Assembly: GCF_029633865.1 (NCBI RefSeq)
Contig: NC_079212.1
Coordinates: 104,123,473-104,187,472, forward strand
Origin: Lampris incognitus
Lineage: Eukaryota > Chordata > Actinopteri > Lampriformes > Lampridae
Direction of reading: 5' to 3'
DNA: 64,000 nt
The notes under the pieces are model-generated. The model was not told the DNA's origin and searched no databases. It was given only the letters and a program-made list of their open reading frames with translations. This document shows positions 10,917 through 22,178 of this stretch, in pieces. Positions within the stretch are counted from its first letter, which is position 1; each line of letters starts with the position of its first letter. A program made the translations under genes and the position numbers.

Positions 10917-12660
10917 TTTGACAGCTGTCCTTTGTCACCTCTGTAGGCTCATGTACTTCTTACAAAGGATCCACAACAGCTGTTGATGAAGGCTACGTGA
11001 GGTGTGTGGCCTCTTTCACACCTGCACTGTTGTTGAAGAGATAAATCCAGAGCACTTAGGCAAAATAACACAAGACAGTATTTTTTTTTTTTTAGAATTG
11101 AAAATAAATAATTTGCACAGATTTATGGAGCTTTTACCATGCACGGGAGAGTGTGTGAATACAAGAAGTGTATCAGCTGCCTCTCTTGTGAGACATTTCT
11201 CATTTCTGCCTAAATACCATTATTGTTGGCGATCATCCTTTGATTCTGACCAATCGGAGACGCCCAGCTCCCAGCCCCATTTCTGTTTTGTTTATTCTAA
11301 CATGTCATCTAACAGGATGACATGTCATCACAACATGTCATCCTGACTCTATATAAACATGACAGTCAAAGTTAGCTACTTCATAGCAGACACGGCAAAC
11401 ATCCTGTCTATTTACTTTGCCCTAATAAGTAACCCGGCTTTCTCTTTAACATGGTTATAATGACAATATAATTTCCTACATTATATTTCCTTACCATCTA
11501 CACTTGCCTCAAATCAAATCATACATTAATTAGTCTCTCCTAGATGGTAATTCTAAGCATCATTAGAATAACAACCCTTCAACACTCAAAATATGTAGTC
11601 TCGTTTTCTTTTTAAAATAATTTCTGTGTACAGGGGCAATTAAATTCTGCAAAATACTTAAATGAATTACCTGTGATTAAAAATTTTTTTTTATGGGATT
11701 CTCTAACTAATTAAAAATCAAAGGTTTTAAGGTCATACAGAATGAAAACCTGGCCCACAATAGCACATGCTTGTAAATTATAGGTTTTAGTCATAGACCT
11801 TGTATCTTGTTCCCTAAGCTTTTAATAAAAGCAAATAATCTACTATTATAACACTCAGGTATCGCCTTCATATTGAAATAGGAGCATTTCCTAAAAAAAT
11901 TTTTTTTTAAGTGAATTTTGTTTAGTTCATTGTTAATTTGCATTGCAATGACTGGCTAACTTAACACGTTTTTTCAAGGAGCAGCAGAGCTTTACTTAGA
12001 ACAGGCGTAAGCTAGCGGCGGTCCCCTTCAATGAAAACAATTTATTAGAGCAATCAATTAAAAATCGACTCATGCTAATCAGTTTCAGTCAATAATTGAG
12101 CAGCAATGTGGGGACTAAAGTCAAACTAAAGTCAAACACACACTGGTGCAGGGAAAAAAAGTGTTGAGTCAACTAACTTGTGTATTGTGCAGTCTGTAGC
12201 GTGAACAGAGAACAACGGTCAGGGAACATCAAGTGTGAACAGATCTTTTTAGCAGTACACTGCCATGGAAAAATACAAGTATATTTGTTGTAAGGGCTTC
12301 AACGCTGAAGAATGCACAAGTGTTCTGAGTTGTCACGGCACATCAAGTACGAGTCGATGTGAGGTTCAGATGCCGTGTGGTTCCAGAGCACTTGTTCAAA
12401 CTTCTGCTTTACCACAACATTGTAAAAGTGCTAACTAGCGTGAGAATCAGGGTGATGTGACTGTGAAATCTCCCCAGATCTCCAGTGGTTAATCTGACTT
12501 TACAGAGCGAGGATTTTTGTATACCACAACCCGATGTTGTCAAACTTGTTCTTCCTCCAGACACGTATTAACAAGTATTGATATTTTATAAACCCAAGTT
12601 ACACTGTGGGGAAAGGCAGTTGTCAATGTTGAACTGCGAATGCTGCCAAGTTGGAAAGAG
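10917..12660. other. Upstream region of the secreted-protein gene; AT-rich unique DNA
   Basis: No gene is recognised. At 11301-11344 there are three copies of catgtcat, two of them in a 12-bp inverted repeat (11314-11325 and 11333-11344), with a plus-strand TATATAAA at 11350. The remainder to 12660 is AT-rich with no clear feature. Confidence 0.5.
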
Positions 12661-12662
12661 AA

Positions 12663-12800
12663 GTGAGATAACATTTGTGTTGATGCATGCTCAATAATCC
12701 AGGCAAGAGAATCAAAGAAGGAAGACTGAGGATGTCACTTAGTTGAGTGAAGAAATGTATCTGTTAATAAACATTGTATCCACATGAACTGATTCACCCT
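12663..12800 (+). repeat. Penelope-like repeat arm, degraded
   Basis: It shares the tgatgcatgctcaataatcc start, the gatgtcacttagttgagtga block and the ttgtatccacatgaactga end with the other Penelope-like arms in this window (for example 24031-24772). The hammerhead core is mutated here (CTGAGGA, GAAAT). Confidence 0.65.
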
Positions 12801-12877
12801 TCTTTAAGATAACACATAGTTTTAAGTTTATGAATTCATAAACTTAAAACTTTGTGTTATCTTAAAGAAGGTGAATC
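12791..12877. repeat. 87-bp near-perfect hairpin
   Basis: The two halves are reverse complements around tgaattca (12831-12838), about 43 bp per arm with one extra base and one mismatch. The left arm starts inside the end of the Penelope-like arm and the right arm runs into a SINE fragment. Confidence 0.9.
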
Positions 12878-13066
12878 GGCCGCACTTAACTGTTGCTAGG
12901 TGTGAATGTGTGTGTGTGTGTGTGTGTTGGCCCTGTGATGGTGATGGTCTGGCGGCCTGTCCAGGGTGTCTCCCTGCCTGCCACCCAATGACTGCTGGGA
13001 TATAGGCTCCAGCATCTCTGCGACCCTGAGTAGGATAAGCGGTTTAGATAATGGATGGATAAATGA
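12873..13066 (+). mobile_element. tRNA-SINE family B, 3' part
   Basis: It reads from the gtgaatcggcc segment through (GT)n, ggcggcctgtccagggtgtc and tgactgctgggata to a ggatggat tail. This is the 3' body of the SINE family seen complete at 15275-15640. Confidence 0.8.
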
Positions 13067-13559
13067 AATTTTAACTAGTTGAAAATCTATTTGTTGATAT
13101 CATTAAAATCAAATGTTAAAAATTCAGAATTAAATTCAAATTCTTGATAATGAAAATTGTATTTGATAAACAAATGGATTGTCAACTAGTTAAAAATGTA
13201 TCTATGATAAACAATTGGCATTTCTGCTAGCTAAAATTGAATTCATGATAGCAAAAATTGGTACATCAAATGGTTGAAATTATATTGTTGATATAAATAA
13301 TTGTTTTTATATCAGAAATTGGCATTTTAACTAGGTCAAATTCCAACTCTCATTGAAATTTATGAAAAAAAAGAAACAAAAAAAAACGTTAAAATAGAAT
13401 TTCCGAAATCAAGAATTGGCATTTTAACTATTTTAACTAACGATAGGGAGGCTAAGCAGTGGGATGTCCCAATAATTGGAGCCCACCCTGCGGTGTGTTT
13501 CTGATATCAATAATATATCAATTTTTACTAGTTGAAATTGAATTTCTGATATCAGAATC

Positions 13560-14345
13560 AGAATCATGTTTATTGGCCATGTAGGTTTGCACTTACATGG
13601 AATTTGACTCTGGTTTCATGGCTCTCGGTGTACTTAACATAGAATAACAACAGTACAATACAATAATCTCCAGATATATACACAAGGACTGACTTATACA
13701 GGCGAAATGAGAGGTGATAAAGTGCAATGGTGCAGAGAATATATCAGAGATGCGGAAACAGATGTTAGCAGGTTATTTACATACATGCCTGTGGTAGATG
13801 GACATGACAGAGCGTACCAGTATACGCACAATGGTACAGTAGATACAAAATGGTTGGATTTATTTGACAGTGTTAAGTGTTCATTTGCATGACAGCCTGC
13901 GGAAAGAAACTTTTTATATCTGGTTGTTTTGGGGTACAGTGCTCTGTAGCGCCTACCAGAGGGAAGGAGTTGGAACAGGTTGTGACCAGGTTTTGATCAT
14001 GGATGTATTCTACTATAATACATCCATGGTTTTGGTGGGTCTGCAGTGATGTAGCCTGCTCATTTCCTGAGTCTGGAGGTGTATAAATCCTGAATGGAGG
14101 GCAGGTTGGCACCAATAATTTTCTCTACAGACCTAACTGTCCGTTGTAGTCCCTGTCCTGTTTGGTTGCCGAACCAAACCAGACAGTGATGGATGTGCAG
14201 AGAACAGACTGGATTATTGCAGTGTAAAACTGAATCAGCGGTTCCTGTGGCAGGTTGAAATTTTTTGAGCTGGCGGAGAAAGTACATCCTCTGCTGGGCC
14301 TTTTTGATGATTGTGTCTGTGTCAGAATACACATTATGACTTGAT
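13560..14345 (-). mobile_element. CR1/L2-superfamily LINE, 3' end
   Basis: The minus strand encodes the end of a LINE polyprotein ([18 protein letters not shown], then ITVWFGSATKQD in another frame), followed by a 3' UTR ending near CCAATAAACATGATTCTGAT. The same family occurs on the plus strand at 27296-30433. A 12-bp-stem hairpin interrupts this copy at 13998-14028. Confidence 0.8.
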
Positions 14346-14359
14346 ACAATTGAATTTCT

Positions 14360-15222
14360 CATCTCATCTCATCTCATCTCGTCTTCAGCTGCTTCTCTGG
14401 GGTCGGGTCCCGGTGGCAGCAAGCTAAGTAGGGCACTCCAGATGCCCCTCTTCCCAGCAACGCCCTCCAGCTCCTCCTTGGGGATCCCAAGGCGTTCCCA
14501 GGCCAGATTACACATGTAGTCCCTCCAGCGAGTTCTGGGTCTACCCCAGGGTCTCCTTCCAGTTGGCCATGCCTGGTAAACCTCCAAAGGAAGGCGCCCA
14601 GGAGGCATCCTAATCAGATGCCTGAACCATCTCAACTGGCTCCTTTCGATGGGAAGGAGCAGCGGCTCTATTCCAAGCTCCCTCCGGATGTCTGAGCTCC
14701 TCACTTTATCTCTAAGGCTGAGCCCAGACACCCTACGGAGGAAACTCATTTCAGTCGCTTGTATCTGTGATCTCACCCTTTCAGTCACTACCCAAAGCTC
14801 ATGACCATAGGTGAGGGTTAGAATGAAGATTGACTGGTAAATTGAGAGCTTTGCCTTCTGGCTCAGCTCCCTCTTCACCACAACCGCCCAGTACAACGTC
14901 CGCATTACTGCTGATGCTGCACCAATCCACCTGTCAATCTCCCGCTCCATCCTACCCTCACTCATGAACAAGACCCCGAGATACTTGAACTCCTTCACTT
15001 GAGGCAACAACTCATCCCCATCCCGCAGGGAGCAAGCCACCACTTTCCGGTAGAGAACCATGGCCTCAGACTTGGAGGTGCTGACTCTCATCCCAGCCAT
15101 TTCACACTCAGCTGCAAACTGCCCCAGTGCACGCCGGAGGTCACGTTCTGATGAAGCCAACAAAACCACATCATCTGCAAAGAGCAGAGATGCAATTCTG
15201 AGGTTCCCAAAATGGACACACT
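14360..15222 (-). mobile_element. Rex3-like (RTE clade) LINE, 5'-truncated
   Basis: A long open minus frame (14369-15169, 266 codons) encodes the RT C-terminal half: [50 protein letters not shown], and the terminal RPRTRWRDY and LLPPGPDPREAAEDEMR. It ends in a (GATGA)n tail at 14360-14382. 5' truncation and a simple-repeat tail are typical of RTE/Rex3 elements. Related copies lie at 15915-16202 and 56657-57530. Confidence 0.87.
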
Positions 15223-15274
15223 AGCCAATTGAATTTCTGATATCAATAATTTGCATTCTAATTAGTTAAAACTA

Positions 15275-15640
15275 GGCGGCGCGGTGGCTTAGTGGTTAGC
15301 GTGGTCGCATTACAGCAAGAAGGGTACTGGGTTCGAGCCCCAGGGTAGTTCAACTGTGGGGGTTGTCCCGGGTTGTCCTCTGTGTGGAGTTTGTATGTTG
15401 TCCCCGTATCTGCGTGGGTTTCCTCCAGGGGCTCCATTTTCCTCCCACAGTCCAAAGACATGTAGGTCAGGTGAATTGGCCATACTAAATTGTCCCTAGG
15501 TATGCATGTGTGTGTGTGTGTTGGCCCTGTATGATGGCCTAGTGGCCTGTCTAGGGTGTCTCCAATGACTGCTGGGATAGGCTCCAGCTTCCCCGTGACC
15601 CTGAGAGCAGGATAAGTGGTTTGGACAATAGATGGATAGT
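15275..15640 (+). mobile_element. tRNA-SINE family B, full-length
   Basis: A tRNA-like head (GGCGGCGCGGTGGCTTAGTGG, B-box GGTTCGAGCCC at 15330-15340) is followed by the ctccgtgtctgcgtgggttt-type body, a GT repeat and a ggatggat tail. It interrupts the AT-rich minisatellite. Confidence 0.88.
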
Positions 15641-15914
15641 TAGAACTGAATTTGTGATATCCTGCAGAAATGCAGTGAAGCTATAACAGCTTGCCATAGC
15701 TTCACTCAGCTAAATCGGTAGGCAGAGATCTCCGATTGTCTGGTATTGTGAGACTACTCCTTTGGTGGTGATTTGGAAGAATCTGCAAGTTTACAGAAAA
15801 ATAGTAGCCTGGTCGAGGTGTTAAAATGAGAGGAAAGAAAGTTTTGCAGTAGTAATGATTACAAGGATTTGGCCATTGTGTAATACTAGACTATGATACT
15901 CAAATTTAAACTGA

Positions 15915-16202
15915 TTCAGCAGTCGAAAGGAGCCAGTTGAGGTAGTTTGGGCATCTGATTAGGATGCCTCCTGGGCGCCTTCCTTTGGAGGTTTACCAGG
16001 CATTGCCAATTGGGAGGAGACCCCAGTGTAGACCCAGAACTCACTGGAGGGACTACATGTCCAATCTGGCCTGGGAATGCCTTGGGATCCCCAAGGAGGA
16101 GCTGGAGGGTGTTACTGGGGAGAGGGACGTCTGGAGTGCCCCACTTCGCTTGCTGCCACCGCAACCCAACCCCGGAGAAGTGGCTGAAGATGAATGAATG
16201 AA
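15915..16202 (+). mobile_element. Rex3-like LINE, short 3' fragment
   Basis: The plus frame reads MPPGRLPLEVYQALPIGRRP and LAWECLGIPKEELEGV, ending in an aatgaatgaatg tail. It is a heavily 5'-truncated copy of the family at 14360-15222. Confidence 0.85.
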
Positions 16203-16502
16203 TCAGCAGCTGATCCACTCATAAACATTCATATCAGTGACAATGTCAGAAACCCATCAACAAAAGTTTTATCTCTCAGATTTAAGGAAAGACAGAAGGC
16301 AGGATTGCTGTAAAATGAGACATTTATTGGTTGTTGTTAAGCTTTAGATAAGGCAGGGTTCAATTGCTGCAACATGAAGGGTTGATCTATAGAGAAGAAA
16401 AGTCAGAGATGTGAAACAGCTCAACACAAATCAGGTGCTAAATACACCAAAAAAAAAGGTTGATTTGGTCAGTTTCTGAATGCGAAAAGCCTCCATTATA
16501 GT

Positions 16503-16710
16503 TCAAACTTTCATGGGTTGTTTTGGCAAACCAATACCTGGGTTGCCTCTAACAATTTTGGGAGCAGATACAATTTGTGAAATTGGGACTTCTACAGGGA
16601 TGTAGACGATTTCAGAGGAGACTCTTCTCTTAGTGATATCTTGAATCAGAGCTTAAGGAGACTGGTAGAAGATCTGACATGACACTGAAGAAGGCCTCAG
16701 GTTTATCCTC
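16503..16710 (-). pseudogene. Frameshifted relative of the secreted-protein gene, last exon
   Basis: The minus strand first encodes EAFFSVMSDLLPVSLSSDSRYH, aligning with the PFFSDVSDLDPVYAF...RSRY segment of the gene at 9822. After a frameshift near 16630 it reads KRRVSSEIVYIPVEV and ends GLPKQPMKV before TGA, matching the RRVYAETTYLPD and KQHLKV parts. The downstream 3' UTR with AATAAATG (16323-16328) is also similar. A signal-peptide-like frame at 16860-16945 (YIFLYILLMLSSLSLSG) may be a remnant of its second exon, but this is weak. Confidence 0.65.
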
Positions 16711-17835
16711 CCTAGCAGCATCACTGTAACTAGCCAAGTGGCATCCACCAACCTGTCCCATACTCTAGCCACTATCTCCAGCCTTCTAGTGACTGGGTGC
16801 TGGGGCAGGATAACTGAATGCCAGAGAGGGACAATGAAGATAGCATCAAGAGGATATAGAGGAAAATGTATCTTAACATAAAAACAACCATCTTCCTCAC
16901 ATATGAAATGCTAGCAGTTATATTTTTCAGTGTATAAATTTTTCTTGTTTTAACAGTGTTCACTGTGAGAGAATGAGTGTAGAGGGGTTGCATATAAAGT
17001 TGTATTTGTGGTAAGAATCATCAATTTTTGGTTATTAATAAATCCTATAATTACTAAAAACAATTTAGCCTGAAACATATTCATCACTGTCAAAGGTGTT
17101 CATTGTAAATGTTCAGTAATTTGAGATGACTGCAATCCTGCACCCTCAATTACTAGTTTTTTTGTTTGGTTTTTTTTTTTTACTACAAACTTTTTTAATA
17201 TTTCTTTTCTAGAGCCTTTGGCCAATATTATACCCTCAAAGAAGACCATGGCAGGAAAAGTACATCAAAACAGGATCATGGTGTTTTTGGTTAGATTTCG
17301 GTTTCTTGTTCTCAACACTTTCAACTAGCCACCCCTTCCAACATGATACAGTCCACATACACTCACCTTTTCATGCTAGCATTACAGCAGTACTCATGAA
17401 AATAAATGCCTTGCAATAGAGACTTGACAAAGTTTAGTGGTGTTGTGACATATCAGTTTCTGTCAGAGGAAAAAGCCCCATGGGATGTTTTAACATATCC
17501 TGTTCTGATAGCTTTGCGTTCAATCCAAGAATAAAGCCAGTAGGATTGCAAAGGAGTGGTTTATTGAGGACATTAAGTAATTATCATTTGTAACTGTTTT
17601 GGTGGGGGAAGTTCCAACATGGTTAGAAACTTTTTTTTAATATTTTATATGTACAGTTCTAAAAAAGACCATCAAAAACACTAAAAGAAAAAGAATGCGC
17701 CATCTACACAGCAGCAACCCACTTCTATTTATTTACAAGATTATAGCAAATCACTGAAAAAAATAAAGCAGCTCAGCAAACTCAACAACCAGAAAACCTC
17801 ATTGTGCATTGCCTCTCTGCTACTTACAGGGTTCT
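16711..17835. other. No recognised gene
   Basis: Apart from the possible signal-peptide-like frame mentioned for the neighbouring pseudogene, I see only AT-rich sequence with scattered homopolymers (17159-17190). Confidence 0.5.
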
Positions 17836-18695
17836 TAGGGGTCAACTGATATGGTTATTTCAGGGCCAGTACCAATACCGATTATTAGTAACCAAGGAGA
17901 CCGATAACCAATATTTGGAATGATATAAATTTTCAGTAAAAATTAAAATCTTGATGTCAAATTTTAGAATAACAAACTCCAACACAAAACTTAAAAAAAA
18001 ACTTGCACACAATATGCCTTTAAGCATATGCTTACTTAAAAGATAACTTTTCATTATCTTAAAAAGAGCAGGGAGTGCCCAGCGGTAAGAAATAACGTAG
18101 GCAATCAATTTTTTTGCTAGTCAGCTGGACTGGACAACGAAGATTTTGCTTCCTGAACACTTTTGGGAGTATTTTAGTGATTTTGGGCTGCTGATCACAA
18201 AAATGCCCTTACATTTTTCCTATCACATACCGTTTTGTAGATATAACCTACTTTCGTGATTTCCCATCATATTTTAAGTCTACTAGTATATTGCCCAAAA
18301 AGCAAGCTGTTTTTGGTCAGTTCAAGCATGCCTGGGCATGCACTCAGTGTAGGTGCATAGCACCTACACTGAGTGTAGTGTATGGATTGTTCATGGCTTT
18401 GGGTTGTGTGCACGACCCACAACAATGGTATCTTTTTATAGATACGTAAAAGTTAAGTCTGAAAACTGTCCTGTTACACAATGGCAATGTCCACCCATCA
18501 GTATCCATTGGCTATGCAGTACACATGAAAGAAACCTACAATAACATGGAACTGTTGTTGAAACACACACACACAGAACAACAATGACGACTGGAACATC
18601 TGTGGTGATCTAAAAGTATTGGCATTGCTACTAGGAATGGAGCTCATATACAAAGTACTGTTGTTTCCTTTGTGAATGGGATAGCTGCGCTAAAA

Positions 18696-19092
18696 AAGTC
18701 CATCCATCCACCCATTATCCGAACCGCTTATCCTGCTCTCATGGTCGCAGGGATGCTGGAGCCTATCCCTGCAGTCATTGGGCGGCAGGCGGGGAGACAC
18801 CCTAGACAGGTCGCCAGACTATCACACAGGGCCGACATACATACACACACACACATATTCATACCTAGGGACAATTTTTAGTACGGCCGATTCACCTGAC
18901 CTACATGTCTTTGGACTGTGGGAGGAAACCGGAGCCCCCGGAGGAAACCCTCACAGACACAGGGAGAACATGCAAACTCCACACAGAGGACAACCCGGGA
19001 TGACCACCAAGGTTGGACTACCCCGGGGCTCAAACCCATTACCTTCTTTGCTGTGAGGCGACCACGCTAACCACTGCACCACTGTGCCGCTG
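18696..19092 (-). mobile_element. tRNA-SINE family B, full-length
   Basis: The minus strand begins GCGGCACAGTGGTGCAGTGG, has a B-box-like GGTTTGAGCCCC, the family body and a ggatggatgga tail at 18698-18712. It is in the opposite orientation to the copy at 15275. Confidence 0.87.
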
Positions 19093-19269
19093 CTAAAAAG
19101 TCAAATTACATTAAAAAGAACTGGCCACTCTTAAGTATTTCGTTCCAGGGCAGAAAAGTGTGGCGCATAAACCACTTGTTGACGCAACAAAGATATTTCT
19201 GTCTTCTCCTCATATAAAACCTAGACGAAAAATGTTGTGAAAGCAATGAACAAAGGTGATGGATTTCAC

Positions 19270-19725
19270 TATTTGAGGCAGATGTTTCCAAGTATAACTG
19301 ATGCCAAGATTAAGGAAGGCATTTTTGTTGGTCGACAATCAGACAAGTCATCAAAGACAGGGTGTTAGAGGATCTGCTAGTGGGGCCAGAGAAAATAGCA
19401 TAGAAGGCATTTAAGGATGTTGAGAAACTTCTTGGCAACTACAGAGCACCAAACTACAATGAGCTGCTTGACAACATAAAGCATACAAAACCATAAAGTG
19501 CAACATGTCATTGAAAATTAATTTTCTGCATTCACACTTGGACTTCTTCCCTGCTGATCTTGGTGCAGCCAGTGAACATCGTGAAAAGTTTCACCTGGAC
19601 ATTGCGACCGTGGAAAGGAGGTATCAGGGCCGCTGGAATCCATCAATGCTGACTGACTACCAAGAGGCACCAGATGCTGAGTACAAACGGAAATCGGCTG
19701 CAAAACATTTGAAGCTCAGTTGAAC
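19270..19725 (+). pseudogene. Fragment of a widespread transposon-derived protein, function unknown
   Basis: Successive frames read DAKIKEGIFVGRQSDKSSK, LGNYRAPNYNELLDNIKH, SLKINFLHSHLDFFPADLG and EKFHLDIATVERRYQGRW, then YKRKSAAKHL. I recognise this motif order (IHFLHSHLDFFP ... HQDI...ERYQGRWN) from multicopy predicted proteins of fish and arthropods that behave like transposon genes; I cannot name the superfamily. At least two stops or frameshifts are present. Confidence 0.6.
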
Positions 19726-20825
19726 TAACACAATGTGTCAGCATCATTATGCGATTAAACATGTTAAATTCAATAAATGTTATCTCAACGTTTCTCCAAA
19801 TTCCTACGTGATACAGCAAATCTGAAATCATTTTTGTGTTCAGCTTGACATTGTCTATCATAATCTCTCATTTCTTTTCAGGAAGCAAAACCTTTGAAAA
19901 AAATTTGTTGTCCAGTGATATGGATCAACAAATGAACTTGCTGATGTCCGCTATCACATTCAAGTTAGCTCTGAGACTCAACATTAGCTTACGTTATGAC
20001 CATTGGCTACCTATCCAACTAAAATGGGAGTCCCTGTCTGTATACATGCATCTGTCCTAGGGTTGCCACCTTCTATATGGATATATAAAACACCCCCCAA
20101 GCTCCCTGCCCCCCGCCGCAAGTCCTACCTTCTCCCCCAATTATGTAATGATTTTTTGAGAATCCAATACGCCGATACCCACGGTGTGAAGTGCTTTGTT
20201 GCAAGACAAAATAACAAAAGCACTTAGAATTACAAGTGTAACAAAAATATGTGTATTATACTTTGGATTTGCAATACTGATTGGTTTGACACAAACAAGA
20301 CTGAGAAATCACAAGCATATTATTGTGTCCATCCTAAACAAATGGAAACAATCAGTAACTGCAAAGGACTGAGGGTGGTATAACTTCACAAGACCACCAT
20401 TGAATTTTGCCAAATGACGGCATGATGCTAACGTACAATGACCCACAGCACGCAGAGCTTGTCAGTTTGTAGCTCATCACTGAAATTCAACTTCTCTACT
20501 CTGCTTGTATAACTTGTTTGATTTTAACTGATGTTGTGTCGGCGATTTGAACACCTAATGTATATATGAAACGACGTGTACGAAAATTAGGGACAAATTG
20601 TGCCCCTTACTGATTCAATGCATTTTATTTTCCAATACAGGAGGACCTCGTATTATACAACACGGGATTTTCTCGACAACCATTCATCCGATTGACTTCA
20701 CACTTTGTGGGTGTATAACTGAGGACTCAAGGAAGTGCAGTGTGTGGAGTGTGAAATTGTTTGGATGAGCAGTTCTCGTGAAAGCTGCAAGCAATAAAGT
20801 TTTCAGAAAAGTCAGTCATAACAAA

Positions 20826-21038
20826 TTCTGCTTCTTCACTTCCCGTAGGGGCAACGAGCAGAAACATGAACAGCATCCCTCTGATATTGCAACCCACATT
20901 GTGGCTGGAGTGGGGATGACACCCATATTCCTTCTGCTTCTCACTTCCTGTGGAGTCAATGAGCAGAACACAAACAACGCCAATCTGCCGTTGCAACCCA
21001 GATTGTGGTCGGAGGGGGGATTGCACCCTTATTCCTTC
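20826..21038 (+). repeat. Two imperfect tandem units of about 107 bp
   Basis: ctgcttcttcacttcc...ttgcaacccacattgtgg at 20826 onward is repeated from about 20933 as ctgcttctcacttcctg...ttgcaacccagattgtgg. Both units end near attccttct. Divergence between units suggests an old duplication. Confidence 0.7.
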
Positions 21039-21149
21039 TAGCGTGAAGTTTGGATGAATAGGCACTGAACTAGTAACATGTAAAAACGCCAGCTCATACA
21101 GAAGTGTTACGTTTGCAATATGGTAGTTAGAATAAGTTATAGTTGCACA

Positions 21150-21556
21150 AGCGCCAACGTTTATCGAGAGAGAAATGTTTCATCACTCATCTAAGGGACC
21201 TCTTCAGTCTCAACTGACTGCAGGTATCTCCACCCTTATAAACAATACAGTGGCATAACGACCGAAAACAATGATCAGTTTCATATGCAAATTGTCATGA
21301 CCATTAACTAGTTTCAACGGCAATGTGTACTCCTGACAGAGCATTTGGGAATGTTTGCAATCACAGCATTGTAAAATGGCGACAGATGTACTCATTGTGG
21401 TTGTTATGCCACTGTATTGTTTATTAGGGTGGGTATACCTGCAGTCAGTTGAGACTGAAGAGGTCACTTGGATGAAATGTTTCTCTCGTTGCGTCCAGAT
21501 GAACTGATACAACTTTCTGTGATTTCCTCACCTGGATTATTAAGCATGCATTAAGA
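21150..21556. mobile_element. Penelope-like non-coding unit with inverted arms
   Basis: The left arm (21153-21225) is the reverse complement of the right arm (21440-21540). Between them is the conserved core with tttgggaatgtttgcaatca. The right arm contains a hammerhead-like block (CTGAAGA at 21454, GAAAT, GCGTC), with stem II shortened. The unit ends in the ctggattattaagcatgcat terminus shared by all copies. Confidence 0.75.
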
Positions 21557-22178
21557 CACTGGCATCAATGTTACTCAAAGATAGCCATCGCTACATAAAT
21601 GAACTCTTATCTCGTTATAGTTAAGCATATATCACTGCAACAAATTGCATTATTCAGGCATTTTCAGCGGTGTAACTGGGCATATTTGTCAGCATTTTTG
21701 CAACGTAAGCTCAGATGATTGTGATGTTTACTGCAACTTCGGCAATATCTGTTGCCTTATATTTGAACCAGTCTGCAAATGCATGTTGATATCCATGACC
21801 TGTAAGCAATCAGATGGGCGGGACATTCATTGCTCGAGACCAGAGTGGTAACTACAGAGAGAGGGCAGGCTGCATCAGAGCCCAAGTAGTGCATTTTAAA
21901 ATAATTTTTTCATTGGCAATCAGATAAAAAATAACGACTCCGATAACCGTGAATATGCTTAATATCAGATCCGATAATCGGCAAGGATAATCGGTCAACC
22001 CGTTGTTCCTATACAAATTTAATTTCACAATTCTTTTTAGACTTTATTTCTCAATATTAATATTTGTAGATTTGTGAAGTGTTCAACTGAATATGTAGTT
22101 TTAAACTTTGAAAATGGCTTAACAAGGCCATAGAACTCTTGAGCTCAGTATTAGTCTTCATATCAAAAATTATTCCAG

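Larger units (their letters stand above)
13070..15662 (+). repeat. Degenerate AT-rich minisatellite, unit about 46 bp, split by three insertions
   Basis: Recurring words aattggcattttaactag, ttgaaattgaatttctga and tgatatca follow one another at about 46-bp spacing through 13070-13560. They reappear at 14346-14358, 15222-15270 and 15641-15662. The gaps are exactly filled by a LINE, a Rex3 and a SINE, so one ancestral array was invaded three times. Confidence 0.72.
17836..22000 (+). mobile_element. Old DNA transposon, probably hAT-like, with nested insertions
   Basis: The left end reads AGGGGTCAACTGATATGG and continues with repeated CCGATAA/CCGATTA words. The right end, reversed, reads GGGTTGACCGATTATCC with the same words. 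Such ends (GGGTYRACCGATTAT) are typical of a fish hAT-like family. Inside lie a SINE (18696-19092), a transposon-protein fragment (about 19270-19725), a tandem repeat (20826-21038) and a Penelope-like unit (21150-21556). The target duplication is not clear, so the exact limits are uncertain. Confidence 0.5.
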
